From Cruorifilaria tuberocauda (taxonomy: Eukaryota; Nematoda; Chromadorea; Rhabditida; Onchocercidae): a stretch of DNA of 64,000 bases. How positions within the stretch are numbered: position 1 is the stretch's first letter; each line of letters begins with the position of its first letter. Below the pieces are notes generated by a model. The model was not told where the DNA came from, made no database searches, and was given only the letters and a program-made list of their open reading frames with translations. Both the position numbers and the translations under genes were made by a program. Positions 52,641 to 64,000 of the stretch are shown here, piece by piece. Where the stretch lies: the NCBI GenBank assembly GCA_013365365.1, contig JABVXU010000186.1, forward strand, positions 1-64,000. The letters are read 5' to 3'.

Positions 52641-55600
52641 AATGATAATAATAACATAATGTTAAGTTTATTTATCGAAAATGGCTATGAAAATTTATAT
52701 TTAAATGGATGAATGGATGAAAGTTTTGCAAACAAATAGTAAATTTTACCTTTTATAACAATTATTAAACTTGTTTCAACAAATTAGATGATAAGTAACA
52801 TTAGGAAAGTAAAATGATAATAGCTGGTGTTTCGGACATGCAATTTCATCTTTCAATCACAACAACATATTGCAATTCAAATATCCGAGTAGTTAATATA
52901 GGATAATTGATTACTGGTTTTCCGAGAAAGAAGATAACCCGTTCTCTTTCTCTTTCTTCACTTCATTAATATTCTTTTTGAAGATTTTCATCTCTCCCTC
53001 TCTCTCCCTCTCTCCCTCTCACTGTACAGTAATTTGATAAAAAGTATGAAAATTAATCAGTATCATGTAAAAAAAGCAAAAATGAAATGAACACGATGTA
53101 ATATTAATTATTTAATTTATTATTTATTATCAAATAGGAATTAATTTTATTGTATTTATTTAAATTTAAATTATATAAATTCATTCATTGATTTATTTTA
53201 TCCTTTTCCTTTTCTTTCTGCATTCCCTTTTTCTCCAACTTTTTTTCTCTCTCTCTCTCTCTCTCGAAAAAGTCTTTGCAATTAAGTGAATATTGTTTTA
53301 GAAAAAAAGAAAATTATTTTGAGATAAAAAGTTTAAAAAAAATTGAATTAATCAAAAATGGAATACTAGAAATTATTTATGTTGAAAAAATTTTTAATTG
53401 GAAATTATAATTATAATTAAAATCAAATTGTGGTTATATTGATTAACAGCAAATGATAAATATGATAAAGATTGAATTAAAAGAATTAAAAATCAAGCAA
53501 ATGGCCTTTTGATGCATGCATATGTATTATCCAATCAATAGATATTGAACAATGAATGAATTAATGAACCATTTATAGTAAATTTCACGACTGAATTATC
53601 AGTTCGATGAGATGGATCCGTTTTTATTCAACAAACCGGTTTACACTTTTTGCTTATTCGTATCAGAATGCTGTTTCCAGTGTTTCACTTAAATGTTGCA
53701 TCTCTTCCCTTTCAATATTGTTCTTAAGTCCTGTTTTTTTCGATTCTGTTATGCTAATACGTCAGATAGTACCTTTTTTCCCACTCGTTCGTTTATCATT
53801 TCATTATCAGCTGGCTTATGTGATTATGATATGATAGCATGACAGTTCTCGAGTTGATAATTTTAATAAAAACTTTTGAGACTTATCAATGAACCGAAAG
53901 TTATCTTTAAATGTTGCTGTATTGATAATTTGCACAATTTAGAATTTTCTGCTAAATTTATCCGTTATTTAAAACTTTGTGGATTCTCCAAAAAAAAATA
54001 TAATGATTAACAGTTTATACTTTAATCATACAATTAATAAATACAGTTCGAAATCATTAAAATTGAAAATTAAAAGATTAATTAAAAAAGATTGAATTTC
54101 AGTAAACGATTCCTCCATATTATAATTTACACTATTAATAAAATAATTTACGAAAAAGCGAAAAAAGGAGGAATCACACTTTTGTAAAATTCATTTGTTG
54201 ATAATTAGGCTAAATTTTTGTGAATAATTTTTTTTTTCTCAGAAAATTTGTACTTTATCAGTGATATTTTCGTGCAATCCAAAATCGAAATTATGAAAAT
54301 TTATCATTGAACTGAAATCCAATATTATAAAATTTGAAAATTTCATTAAACTTATACGAAATAATTCATGAAAGTAATTATTTAATGAGAATTTGGTTAA
54401 TGAGAAGTATTCTTTAACAGGTAAATTTCTTTTTTTTCAAGTACCACTGATTGCCTATTACATTAAGTGCTTATTCATTAATAATGGAAATATATAAAGT
54501 GTTGCTCAAACTGCTCTACGAGATAAAATACTTATCATTAACAATCTCAACACTTATCTTATCATTCTGAATCTTTTGTCTTACAATCTACATTCTTCCT
54601 TAAATCCTCAACCAGAAGTCTCAAGCAACAACATTCTTCTGAACCATCATGTTGTTAAATCGTCTTAAGCCATTTCCTGATAATTGTCTTATAACATTAA
54701 CAAGAATTTAATCACTTTATCAAATGATAAGATTTCCATTGCTATTTGATTTGCATTACATTAAAAGTTACTTCTGGAAAATAAAAAAATATTTCAAATT
54801 TGATAACAATGAAAATTTTCATGAATGATAACATAATAAATAACCAAACAAAAAAGAAGGGAAGAGAAAAAAGAGGAAGAAAAAATAATTCACAAAACGG
54901 AGATATTTAAGACCAAATTTAAAGATTAAATGAAATAATGAATTTATCGATATCACAGTATTGATTTTTTGTAATTTGATATTGATTGGTTGAGAAGTAT
55001 CGAAACTTTAACCGAAAATTTTTAATATTTATGTTTTTTTAACGCATTCAAGGTAAACAATGTGAAATTTGAGAAAATTTCATCGTCAAAATTTTTTTTT
55101 GTTTTTAAATTAAAACTTTTTCCCTGAATTCTATAAGTTATTCTTTTATTAATTAAGAAGAAGAAATTTATATTTTTTAAAAATTATTTCATTTCCAATT
55201 TGTGAATTTAGGCGACAAAAACACTTTCATGAATACAAGAAGCAAAAGTGAAAACAAGAATGAACCAGGAATGAATATGGAAAAAAGAAGCATTGTTTCA
55301 GTTGAATTACAAATTATCATAAGGTTGAAATACATGTCGTAATCATTTATTATCATTCATGATCAGATAATAGTTCCACTACTTGTCACTTATTTTTTAT
55401 TCCTTTAAATTTCGTATTTTCGTTTCGTTTATATATATTGTTGATAGCAATTATGTATCTCATATAATTTAAATCAATTCATTTATGGAAAAGAGATAAT
55501 CTGATTGGTTATATTTGGAAACAAAAAAACTCTTTCATTATTTTCTAAATGGATGAAGATTGAAGAAGAATGGTTAGAATTGAATCAAAGAAAATTAATT

Positions 55601-55815
55601 AATTTACATTTAATTTTTGAAATTTCAAAATAATTCATTTTTATTTATTCGCTTGTACGGATATGTAACAAAGAACAAACTATTAATTTTTTTTTCAGAC
55701 TCTAAAAAGTTTCCTCTAAAAATAAACTTTACGACTTTTATCTTCAATTTGTCAGAATAAGATATACAATAAATTATGACAATTATTAATTGTAATCATA
55801 GCAATATAGTAATTG

Positions 55816-58800
55816 TCACTGCTTGATTGTTACAGGAATGGTTTCAGTTTTATCATTTATTTGTGCCACAGACCAACCTCGAGTACTGGAACATCGGTTA
55901 AATTTTTGATTCTGAAATGATGTCGTACTGAAAAGTGATGATTTCTGTGTAATTGAACGATTCAGATTTCCAATACGATGCAAATATTTTTTCTGCTGAC
56001 AGGTACATTTCCGGTACCAAACATGTACGGTGGCAAAAAGCTTCCGCCTGAAATGAACGGATAATTCATTGAAATTTTCTCAGCTTTACTTCTCCTCGTT
56101 TCACTTTCTCTTTCTTTCTCCCTTTCCCTCTCCTTCTCTCTCTCTCTCTCTCTCTTCTCATCTTTTGAGACGAAAAAAAAGCAAAATGATAAAACGAAAT
56201 AATAATGATTACTTATGATTTGTCAAATCTACAACTTATTGATTTTTTTTTTGCTCATTATCACTTGGTAATTGAAATTGAAAAGTTGAAGTTAAAATAA
56301 TTTTAAATTTTACAAAATTTTTCTAAGTTAAAAATTTAATTTAATTGTCAAAAAAAAAAAGAAAAACGATACAATTATAATTTACCTGAAAGAAGTACTC
56401 GTTAAGCAGAAAAGTACCACATTCAACATTTTTCCGGTAAGTACCAAAGAATTGGTAATGCAGGATATTTTAGCAAATGTTTCTGTTTTTGCATCACTAA
56501 TTATTTTTTCATAAAGAAATAATATTGCAGACGGTAATTGTGTTATCGTAAAGCATGATATTATAGCTGCAATTGTTACTGTCATTTTTCGTTCTTGTTC
56601 ACAAAAATTGCTTGATGCTGGTCCAAGTGATGCTTCTTCATTTTTTGCCTACAATTATTGATAAAAATTGACGTATTAAATGAAATTTTGTAAAACTTTT
56701 AAACAAATCAATCTTATATACTTTTACTGTAATTATAATTTATCGTAGTTGTAATTTGTTGTAATTGTAATTTATTGTAATCTTTATCATTAAGAATATC
56801 TATATTGAGACGAGTTACTGTACGAATACAAAATTTTCAATTAGCTGTGAAAAAAAAACAAATCTTTTTTCGCAGAATGAATACGCTCAATTGTATTACT
56901 ATCATAATGTATTAAAATAATGTGCTAATTGGTCGTGATAATCATGGTTAAATTAAATGATTATAGCAATCGTAGCTAAGTTTCAGAACTTACTGTTTAG
57001 CTAACTAGCAGTTAATTAAATAATTATAGGCTTTTTTTAATTTTGTGCAAATTTCGTTTTACTGAGGAGGGATAGCGAATATATATTTTCCCTCATTCGT
57101 TCCCAACCTTTTTTCTTCATTTCTTTCATTTTGTTTCAAATAAAATTAAGCTGTAATAAAATGTCAGAAGTTTTGAATTATTTCTCTTCCGACATTCCAA
57201 ATTTTGATATTTAATTTATCTCGAAAATTTATGTTAATTTAAATTTAATTGATACTTAAAATCTCTCTTTCTGGATTCCTTTTTTCTTTAATGAAATTGT
57301 TAACTTAAAAATGTTAACAATATCAAACATCAGCCATATTTGCATTAAAATTATACACTACATATAAATTAAATTATTGCAAGAATTTTCAATTCGTTAT
57401 CAGAAATTATTTCGTCTGTTTTGTAAGAAATTTAAATTTAATCAGAAAATTGATAATTCTAAAATAATCATAAGTAATACCTGTTGAGTTCTAATTTGTA
57501 ATAGACGTATTAAATATACATTAAGAAAAGCAACAATGAATACAGGAATGATAACTCCAATAAATGCATTTGCAATAACACTTGTATTAATGTAAAAAAC
57601 AAATCGATTGGATGGTTGATCGTATGGTACTAAACCAAATTCAGTCCAATTCCAGGTTACTGGTAAACATTTCACGTATACTTGGGTCATATTGCATACC
57701 CATAAAACAGCACAGCGATAGGAAAAATGATGATAGCTAAAGTTTTCATTTATTTTACAATCAAATTTAAAACAAATTATTTATAATTATTTAACTTATA
57801 ATATAATTCACATTTTCATATGTAAGAAATTTTTTCGTAATCATTAATTTATCATATTATTAGAAAAAATATAGATTTAGAATATCTGATTCCTAACTGA
57901 TCAATAATGTTTGCTTATATGTGGAAGAAGAAGATTACTGCTAAATTGAAATTTTTGTTTCTTCCACGTTATAATACAGTATACAACAGGAATACTGTAA
58001 GTGTATTTGTGTTTTATTTGTGTACAGTAATGAATAAAGTAAATAACCAGGTTAATATTAATGTAAATGCAAGTATCGCGGTTATGATAATCACTGATTC
58101 CAATGCCTGAAAAAAAAGCAGAAAACGATAGATTGAAATTAAGCTTATATCACTGTATTGTTTCATCGATTGAATGCTTTTCATACAGTAATAAATAATC
58201 TTCATTTTTTGCTTTATCAGAATTTCAATTAGAATCATTTACAAAAATCCCTTTGTATTTTATTTGTATAATGAATAAAATAAATAACCAGGTTAATATT
58301 AGTGTAAGTGCAAGTATCCCGGTTAAACGTAAATAAATATTATTAAAAAAACTCTTTGAAATTATTAAAATTGCTCACGTGATATTGTTTTAATGATCGA
58401 AATGGAAATTTAATTATCAATAATCGTTCAGCTGATACTGCAAGCACAATCCTGAAATTTAAAAAACCGGATTGACAAAACTTTATCTAATGAATTAAAA
58501 TAAATTATTTAAAGCTTAAATACGATTTTCATATATTCTCATAAACATCATGTCAGTTTTCATAGATTTAATTTATTAATTAACAAACCATATAGCAGAA
58601 CAAGAGAACCAATTTGCTAATGCTGCAAAGTGAGTTTTTGTATGCGCAAAAATTATGCGGAATGTTGTACTTTCGTAAAATTGTGGTAATGCTGATAAGC
58701 CCGTAGGTAACATGAAGATGAATACGGCCATATCAGCGAATGCTAATGCTGCTAATAGATGATTTGCTCTAAATGATAAATCAATGATAATAATGATAAG

Positions 58801-59089
58801 TGAATGATAAATGAACAAATAAAATTGCATAATATTGCTGTTATTGTGATTTGAATTATTGATGAGGTATACAATATGATTAACTATCGGAATATTATTC
58901 GCTTCCTCTTCGTTCCAGTTTCACCTCAGAATATTCTTAATTTTAACGATTTTTAAATTTACGAAAAATGAAAATTAATTCAAATCCGGAATTTTTTTTT
59001 TACCGATTTCGCATACTTCGATTGAGTAGTACTGATAAAGTTAATGTATTGCCGATAATTGTTACAGCAAATTGGATTGGAAATGCTGT
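55816..59089 (-). CDS. Class A (rhodopsin-type) neuropeptide-receptor-like GPCR, partial
   Basis: Seven exons are readable: 59089-59004 (TM1, with IIGNTLTLSVLL), 58768-58589 (TM2 LAALAFADMAVFIFMLP to TM3), 58451-58379 (end of TM3, WIVLAVSAERLLIIKFPF), 58106-58026 (TM4), 57736-57481 (ECL2 and TM5), 56648-56386 (TM6 ISCFTITQLPSAILFLYE and TM7 GKMLNVVLFCLTSTSFR) and 56047-55816 (cytoplasmic tail ending IPVTIKQ). The DRY motif is ERL and NPxxY is degenerate, as in many nematode FMRFamide-like peptide receptors (FRPR/DMSR type); the exact subfamily is uncertain. Two problems remain. The TM4-to-TM5 exon phases do not match with canonical sites (an in-frame TAA follows the TM4 exon). The N-terminal exon is also missing; a phase-compatible 11-codon candidate starting with Met lies at 63451-63419. 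The gene could be intact with an unseen micro-exon, or damaged. Confidence 0.8.
56105..56158. repeat. (TC)n microsatellite in the last GPCR intron
   Basis: CTTTCTCCCTTTCCCTCTCC followed by pure CT repeats, within the intron between the TM7 exon and the tail exon. Confidence 0.9.
58256..58346 (-). pseudogene. Duplicate copy of the GPCR TM4 exon
   Basis: This reads RLTGILALTLILTWLFILFI, against ITAILAFTLILTWLFTLFI in the used exon at 58026-58106. The nucleotide match is about 85-90% over roughly 78 bases (by eye), in direct orientation about 240 bases away, within the intron after the TM3 exon. The copy lacks a recognisable acceptor in the right phase. Direct read-through from the TM3 exon meets a stop unless one base of a seven-T run is lost. 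A decent donor (GTAAAT) follows it. Confidence 0.6.
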
Positions 59090-62000
59090 CTAAAATGATA
59101 TCGACAACATTAATCATTTCGAATTATCAAACAATAATGTTTTTCCTTTTATTAAGAATGTTTCTTTTTAAATTAATTTTTGTTTATATATGAAAAAGAA
59201 AACTCTTTTTGAGATAAATAGTTTTTAAATAACTAAGGTAAATATTTTATTTTTGATTCTAATTGGATAGAAATTTAGAAATTGAAACCAATTTGAAATG
59301 GGTGTTTTAGATTAAACGGAAAGTTCTTTCTCTGAAGTACTTAATTCAAATTAAGAATAAAGTTTCAATTTTGTTTGCTATAGCATACATTTTCTTTGAA
59401 GCTTTATTAAATGAAAAATAAAATGGAACATTGAAAATACACAAATAAATAGTCTATTAAAATTAGTTCAATTAATAAAATTGAAAAATTGACTTCCTTG
59501 ATGTAACAGTTACTAAATATTTTGTTTACTAGAATTTTGTTTCTTTAATTGTTCGTTTGACTTCCGTCAATTTAATTTTTAAACGTTATAATTTCAAATT
59601 CACAAATTTTAAATATTCTTATCAATAAAAATTTATTTATCAGTGATTCTTGAAGCAATTCGTTTTAAATTTATTAAGTTTCTAAAGCATAATAAAATTA
59701 TTTTGGTAAACATGCATTTTAAAGAAAAAATTCATTATTTCTGGTATGATCATTTCTGGTAAAGCTATATCAGTTTGTTTACATTTTTTTTATTTTTTAA
59801 ATTAAAGTAAAAAAATGTTAAAACAACATTGCAATATTAGGATATTTTTGATTAACAATTTTTTAAATTTCGTTTTTGATTTTTTTTTTCTTTTAGTTTT
59901 AAAACTATCAAGTTTTGTCACATTTTCTTCATTGGAAAATAACAATCATTAATCTTCCCATTTCTTTTTATTTTTTTTTTTACTTTTTCAATCATAAAAT
60001 AGGCCTCACTTATTGACAAATAAAACATTTTGTCAAGAAATGGATGCATATTTTAGTAAGATCTCCAGGGTTTTGTAAAACTTTTTCAAATAGTTGTCGA
60101 CTGACTTTTTTTTTCGCAATTTTAAAACTTACAGAAAATTGGAGCATTTTGAAACAATTGAAATTGAAAACAAAATTGATAAATGTTTAACAATTTTTCA
60201 TTATCAATAAAAAAAAAAATTATTAAGCATCAAAGATTTGTTGCGCAGTATAGTATTGGAAAAATTGAAATGATAAATTTGTTACAATTTTTTCGCTTTC
60301 GTTTTTTCTTTATTTTTATCATTCTTTGCTCATTCAGTATTCAAAAGTTTTCTTCTTATTCTTCAACTATTTCGAAATAATCTGTCAAAATTTGAAAAAT
60401 ATTGCACATAATTTTCCATTTCCAATGCTTTCCAATACTTGGCAAATTTTGTTTTCTTCTGGAATTAAACGAAAACGAACGTTTGAAAGAAATTTCGCAG
60501 GAAGAAACAGAAAGAAAATATTATTGTTCAATCAGAAAGTTATATCTGTAAAAAGAAACATAAGTAATATGCTAGTAATTGAGGCTAATTTTATCAAATT
60601 AAACAGAATTTCATTTCAAAATGATAAGGAAAAGAAAACGGGAAATGATGCTTCTCTTAAAGTAACTAAATTTTATTAAATTAAGTAGATTTTATTTTTC
60701 AAAAATTCGTACCAAATATATTCAACTGAATGTGAACTATAAATTGTTGATAAGTGCCTTGGCAAAATTTTAAATAAAGTTAACTTATTATAATTATTAT
60801 CGGTATAATAACAATAACATGAACTGTTTATTGTTCTTTTACTAAAATCATTTCAAGTATATTAAATATTAAGTAATAAACATATTAAGCAGTTGAAATG
60901 TGCTGAACGTGGTACTTATAATAATTATAATATAATATAATAATAATGCAGTATAATATAACGATTATAATAATGATAATAATAATATAATAATGATAAT
61001 ATAAAAATTGTAATATAATAATATAATGAGAATATAATAACTATAATAATAATATCGTAATATTATAGTAATATAATATAGTATAATATGACAATTACGA
61101 TGCGATAATATATTAATAATATAATATAATAATATAATGTAATAATCTAAATACTGGAAGCAAATTTGCTGCAAACTTTGTTCATTAAGTTTTTCATCAG
61201 GTTTAAATGAAAAATTTATTCATTTATTATTATCAGATACGAATTTTCACTCAGATCACTCATATCTAAATTAGTTACGAAAATCAATGCTCTAAGTTTA
61301 TTTCATTAATAGTTTCTAAATTTCTGCTAGTCGAAAAGGTATTATCTAAAAAACTAATCAAGCACGAAGCATTATCAATACAAGTAATGAAAAAATCTGT
61401 TTGTGCAAATGTCATCTAAATTTAATTTATTCCTAACGCAATAAAAAAAAAAGAAAAGTTTAAGCAAAAATTGATTGTATTTGTTTGTGATATCCTAAAT
61501 GACTGAATAACTTTACTTTTAGCATGATACGTTTCTGCTTACGCTATTGACGTAAACGAATGAATTGGCAATGAAGCTCCAATTAACATAGTAGAAATAA
61601 CAAAGTATGAATTAAAATCCGAGTATTCTTAAAAGCTTGATTAAAATAATTTGAAATTTAAATTTAAATTTTTGCATTTTCTACTTATTTCCTTTTTCTG
61701 AAGCAATTAATCAATAATTTAAAGAAGGAATTGCACTAAATTAATTTCTTTTAGAGCAATAAATTTGCTTTTCAATAATAGCTTTTTTTGATAATTTCAT
61801 TCTTTCCTCTCTTTTCCAACTAATAAAACGAAAAAAATGTTTTTAAATAACAATGGAAAAATGAATTCATTGATAAGATAGCATTTAAAGAGTCAAATTT
61901 ATTATAAATGCATAATGTAATTAAGAAATGATATGCTCAAGACAAATTCTCTAAATGAAATATAATTTTTTTCAAAAGCATAAAATCTTTTTTCCTTTGT

Positions 62001-64000
62001 TCTAAAAAACAATTCATGTAGAACATGTAGAAACTATCGAAAGGCAAATTAAATTTGCTTGAAATGCAATCATTTCTTCTTTTCTTACTTTTTTAAAATA
62101 CAGTAATTTAGAGAAAAGCTAAAAATATGATGCAAATATTACAAAAGTTAAGTGCTTAAACAATTTTTGAGCAGGTATATGTGAATGAAATGTGAATTTG
62201 TGGTAAAAATTAAAAATTTATTTGGGAAAATAATGAAGAATAGTCAAGCGGTCAATTAAAGTTTTAATAGATAATTTTATTATTGATAAATGATTGATTA
62301 AAATTTCAAATTATTAATTAATCATTTGTTCTGACAAGGTAAAATGCTTATCAGTCATGCGTAAAGCAAATTGTAATTTATCACAAATTATCTCAAATTT
62401 AGGCATAATTTTTCGAATAAATTAAACATTTTAATGAATTTTATTATTCATAATTTTTTTTTAATTTTCAAAATAAATTTTATTTACTTTCTTCTTTATC
62501 TAAGCAAAGAGAAAAAAAAGTGCTCATTTCATATTATTAAATAGAAAAAACTTTTTTTTGTTGCCTCATTATAATTTCATTTATATTTAGCCATCTAATG
62601 AAGCATAAAATTTTCCAAACCTGATGGCCAGTAAAAAGGACATGTATAGTTAATAAATAACTTAACTACTAAAGTAAATTAAAATATCCTAGAAATTTTC
62701 AGCGATCGAATTAGCCAAATTGCAATCGTAAAAAGCTTTTTTATTTTATTAAAAATTTCTCTTAATGATATGTAAGAAATTTACTATCAATTTCAATATT
62801 CATATCATTAAGGTGAGGAAGATGTGGTGAAAAAAATGAGGAAAGAATGGAAATTTCCTGATATGGTAAATTATAACAATTTAATTTTAAGAAGTAAATT
62901 TATTCGCGAAAAAAGAAATGTTAAAATTTTAGAAAATAAAAATTCTGTAAAATAATTTGATTAAATTTTTCTTTTCGCTTTTTTTCTTGCATATTCAATG
63001 TATAGTTAATTACAAGAGGATTTTAATGTATAAGTTAGCAATCTAATCAAGTTAATAATTAACCTGATTAGCATAAATTCCGTTGTTGACAATATATTGA
63101 TATCTACACATTTTAAAGTAAAAAATGATATTATAAAATTGTTTATTAAAATATTCATTCAACAAAAATTGAAATTAATTCCAGAATGCTAAATATGGCC
63201 AGCAAATAATAAGTAATAAGTAACTTCTGTGCAGGAAAAAAAAAAACTTAACTGTTAACAAATTCTGATAACTGACCTGATAAAAAAAATCATCGGTTGG
63301 AGCATTGAGATGTAAACTTTTTAAGCATTTCATTGAATATTTCATTGTTACTAAGTAATCTGAAATTTTTTTTTACTACATTTAAATAATACCTAGAAAT
63401 AGTATGAGTTAATCCTACCTTATCATTCATTCCATTCTTTTCATCAATCATTGATAATCCCAATATGACTAGAATAATTCGAGAATTTCAGCCAAATGCT
63501 AGCTAGCCTAATAAACATCAAGTCCAAAAAACATTTGAAGAATACGACAAACATAGAATGAAAAGCATTGAGAGGAAAATAAAGTTGAAAAAAAAATTAC
63601 TGCTTCAATTAGAATTCATAAATTTTGTTCAGTTTAATTTTTACAATGAATAATCCATTATTGATAATTTTTAATTTTAATTTTTTTTTATCGCTAATTT
63701 ATTTTCGCTATTTTTCTTCGCTTACCTTTTATTAGCTTATTTTTATTGGAGTTTTTAACGCTTATTATTCTTTTTTTATATTCCATGATAATTTTGACCA
63801 GAAATTTTAGGATGTTGAAAAAGTTGAAATGGAACATTTAAATTCTGCTTATAAAAAATTTGTTGAACAAATAATTTTGGCTAAAAAAAGAGGAGGAAAA
63901 ATTACTTTTTTTCTCAATTATGTTTTGGTATTTATCAATTAAAATTAAATTAATTATGCAATTCTGTTATTAAGTCTTTAATGCGACTATAGTTAAATTA
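59090..64000. other. AT-rich region right of the GPCR exons
   Basis: This is the probable long 5' intron and upstream region of the GPCR gene. It contains an ATAAT repeat tract (60915-61146). The 117-codon plus-strand open frame at 60326-60679 is Lys/Phe/Asn-rich and matches nothing I recognise. Only one weak candidate GPCR exon (63419-63451) was noted. Confidence 0.55.
60915..61146. repeat. ATAAT/TATAATAA repeat tract
   Basis: About 230 bases built almost entirely of TATAATAATA-type words with occasional G or C interruptions. Confidence 0.9.

Larger units (their letters stand above)
50922..55815. other. Intergenic AT-rich region with repeats
   Basis: No gene recognised. It contains a TTTACATCAAAAAT repeat cluster (52177-52251), a GATAATAATGGTGATAAC-type minisatellite (52385-52640) and TC tracts (52990-53020, 53245-53266). 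The remainder is AT-rich. Confidence 0.6.

Noticed and set aside
60326..60679. 117-codon plus-strand open frame
   Set aside because: It is AT-driven (Phe/Lys/Asn/Ile), with no domain, splice context or repeat family recognised.

Overview
The window looks like nuclear DNA of a nematode, probably a clade III/filarial worm. It is strongly AT-rich. Its genes are split into many small exons with nematode-type splice sites (acceptors close to TTTTCAG, donors GTAAG/GTTAG), introns run from about 70 bases to 8.5 kb, and simple repeats are frequent. There are no bacterial-type operons, IS elements or CRISPR arrays. The species assignment is an inference from composition and gene structure.

Four protein-coding loci can be supported, all on the minus strand. 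From right to left: (1) a rhodopsin-type (class A) GPCR of the nematode neuropeptide-receptor kind, exons 55816-59089, with its N-terminal exon(s) unresolved; (2) a compact 233-residue START-domain lipid-transfer protein, 49030-50921, five exons; (3) a WNK kinase gene, 18473-40802. I could assemble 24 exons for WNK with consistent phases into 1588 codons. They carry the atypical kinase domain (Lys in the glycine loop, Cys at the usual Lys position, DLG instead of DFG), two PF2/CCT-like segments, one RFxV motif for SPAK/OSR1-type kinases, coiled coils and a C-terminal polyglutamine region; (4) a small secreted proline/glycine-rich protein with an N-terminal cysteine cluster, 9414-11614, three exons, which looks like an extracellular-matrix or cuticle-associated protein.

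The rest is non-coding as far as I can read it: 1-9413, 11615-18472, 40803-49029, 50922-55815 and most of 59090-64000. These stretches hold microsatellites (TC/GA, TG, CATA, TTA, ATAAT), several short tandem duplications and minisatellites, a GC-rich tRNA-like/SINE-like islet near 3.6 kb, and a few strong hairpins. One of these, at 43289-43354, has the size and shape of a pre-miRNA.

The four genes need not act together. WNK would work in osmotic/ion homeostasis through GCK-3/OSR1-type kinases, the START protein in intracellular sterol/lipid transfer, the GPCR in peptide signalling, and the proline-rich protein outside the cell. The points most worth checking are the duplicated TM4 exon with an unresolved splice junction in the GPCR gene, the miRNA-like hairpin, an unplaced 94-96 nt open exon in WNK intron 1, and the tRNA-like islet.
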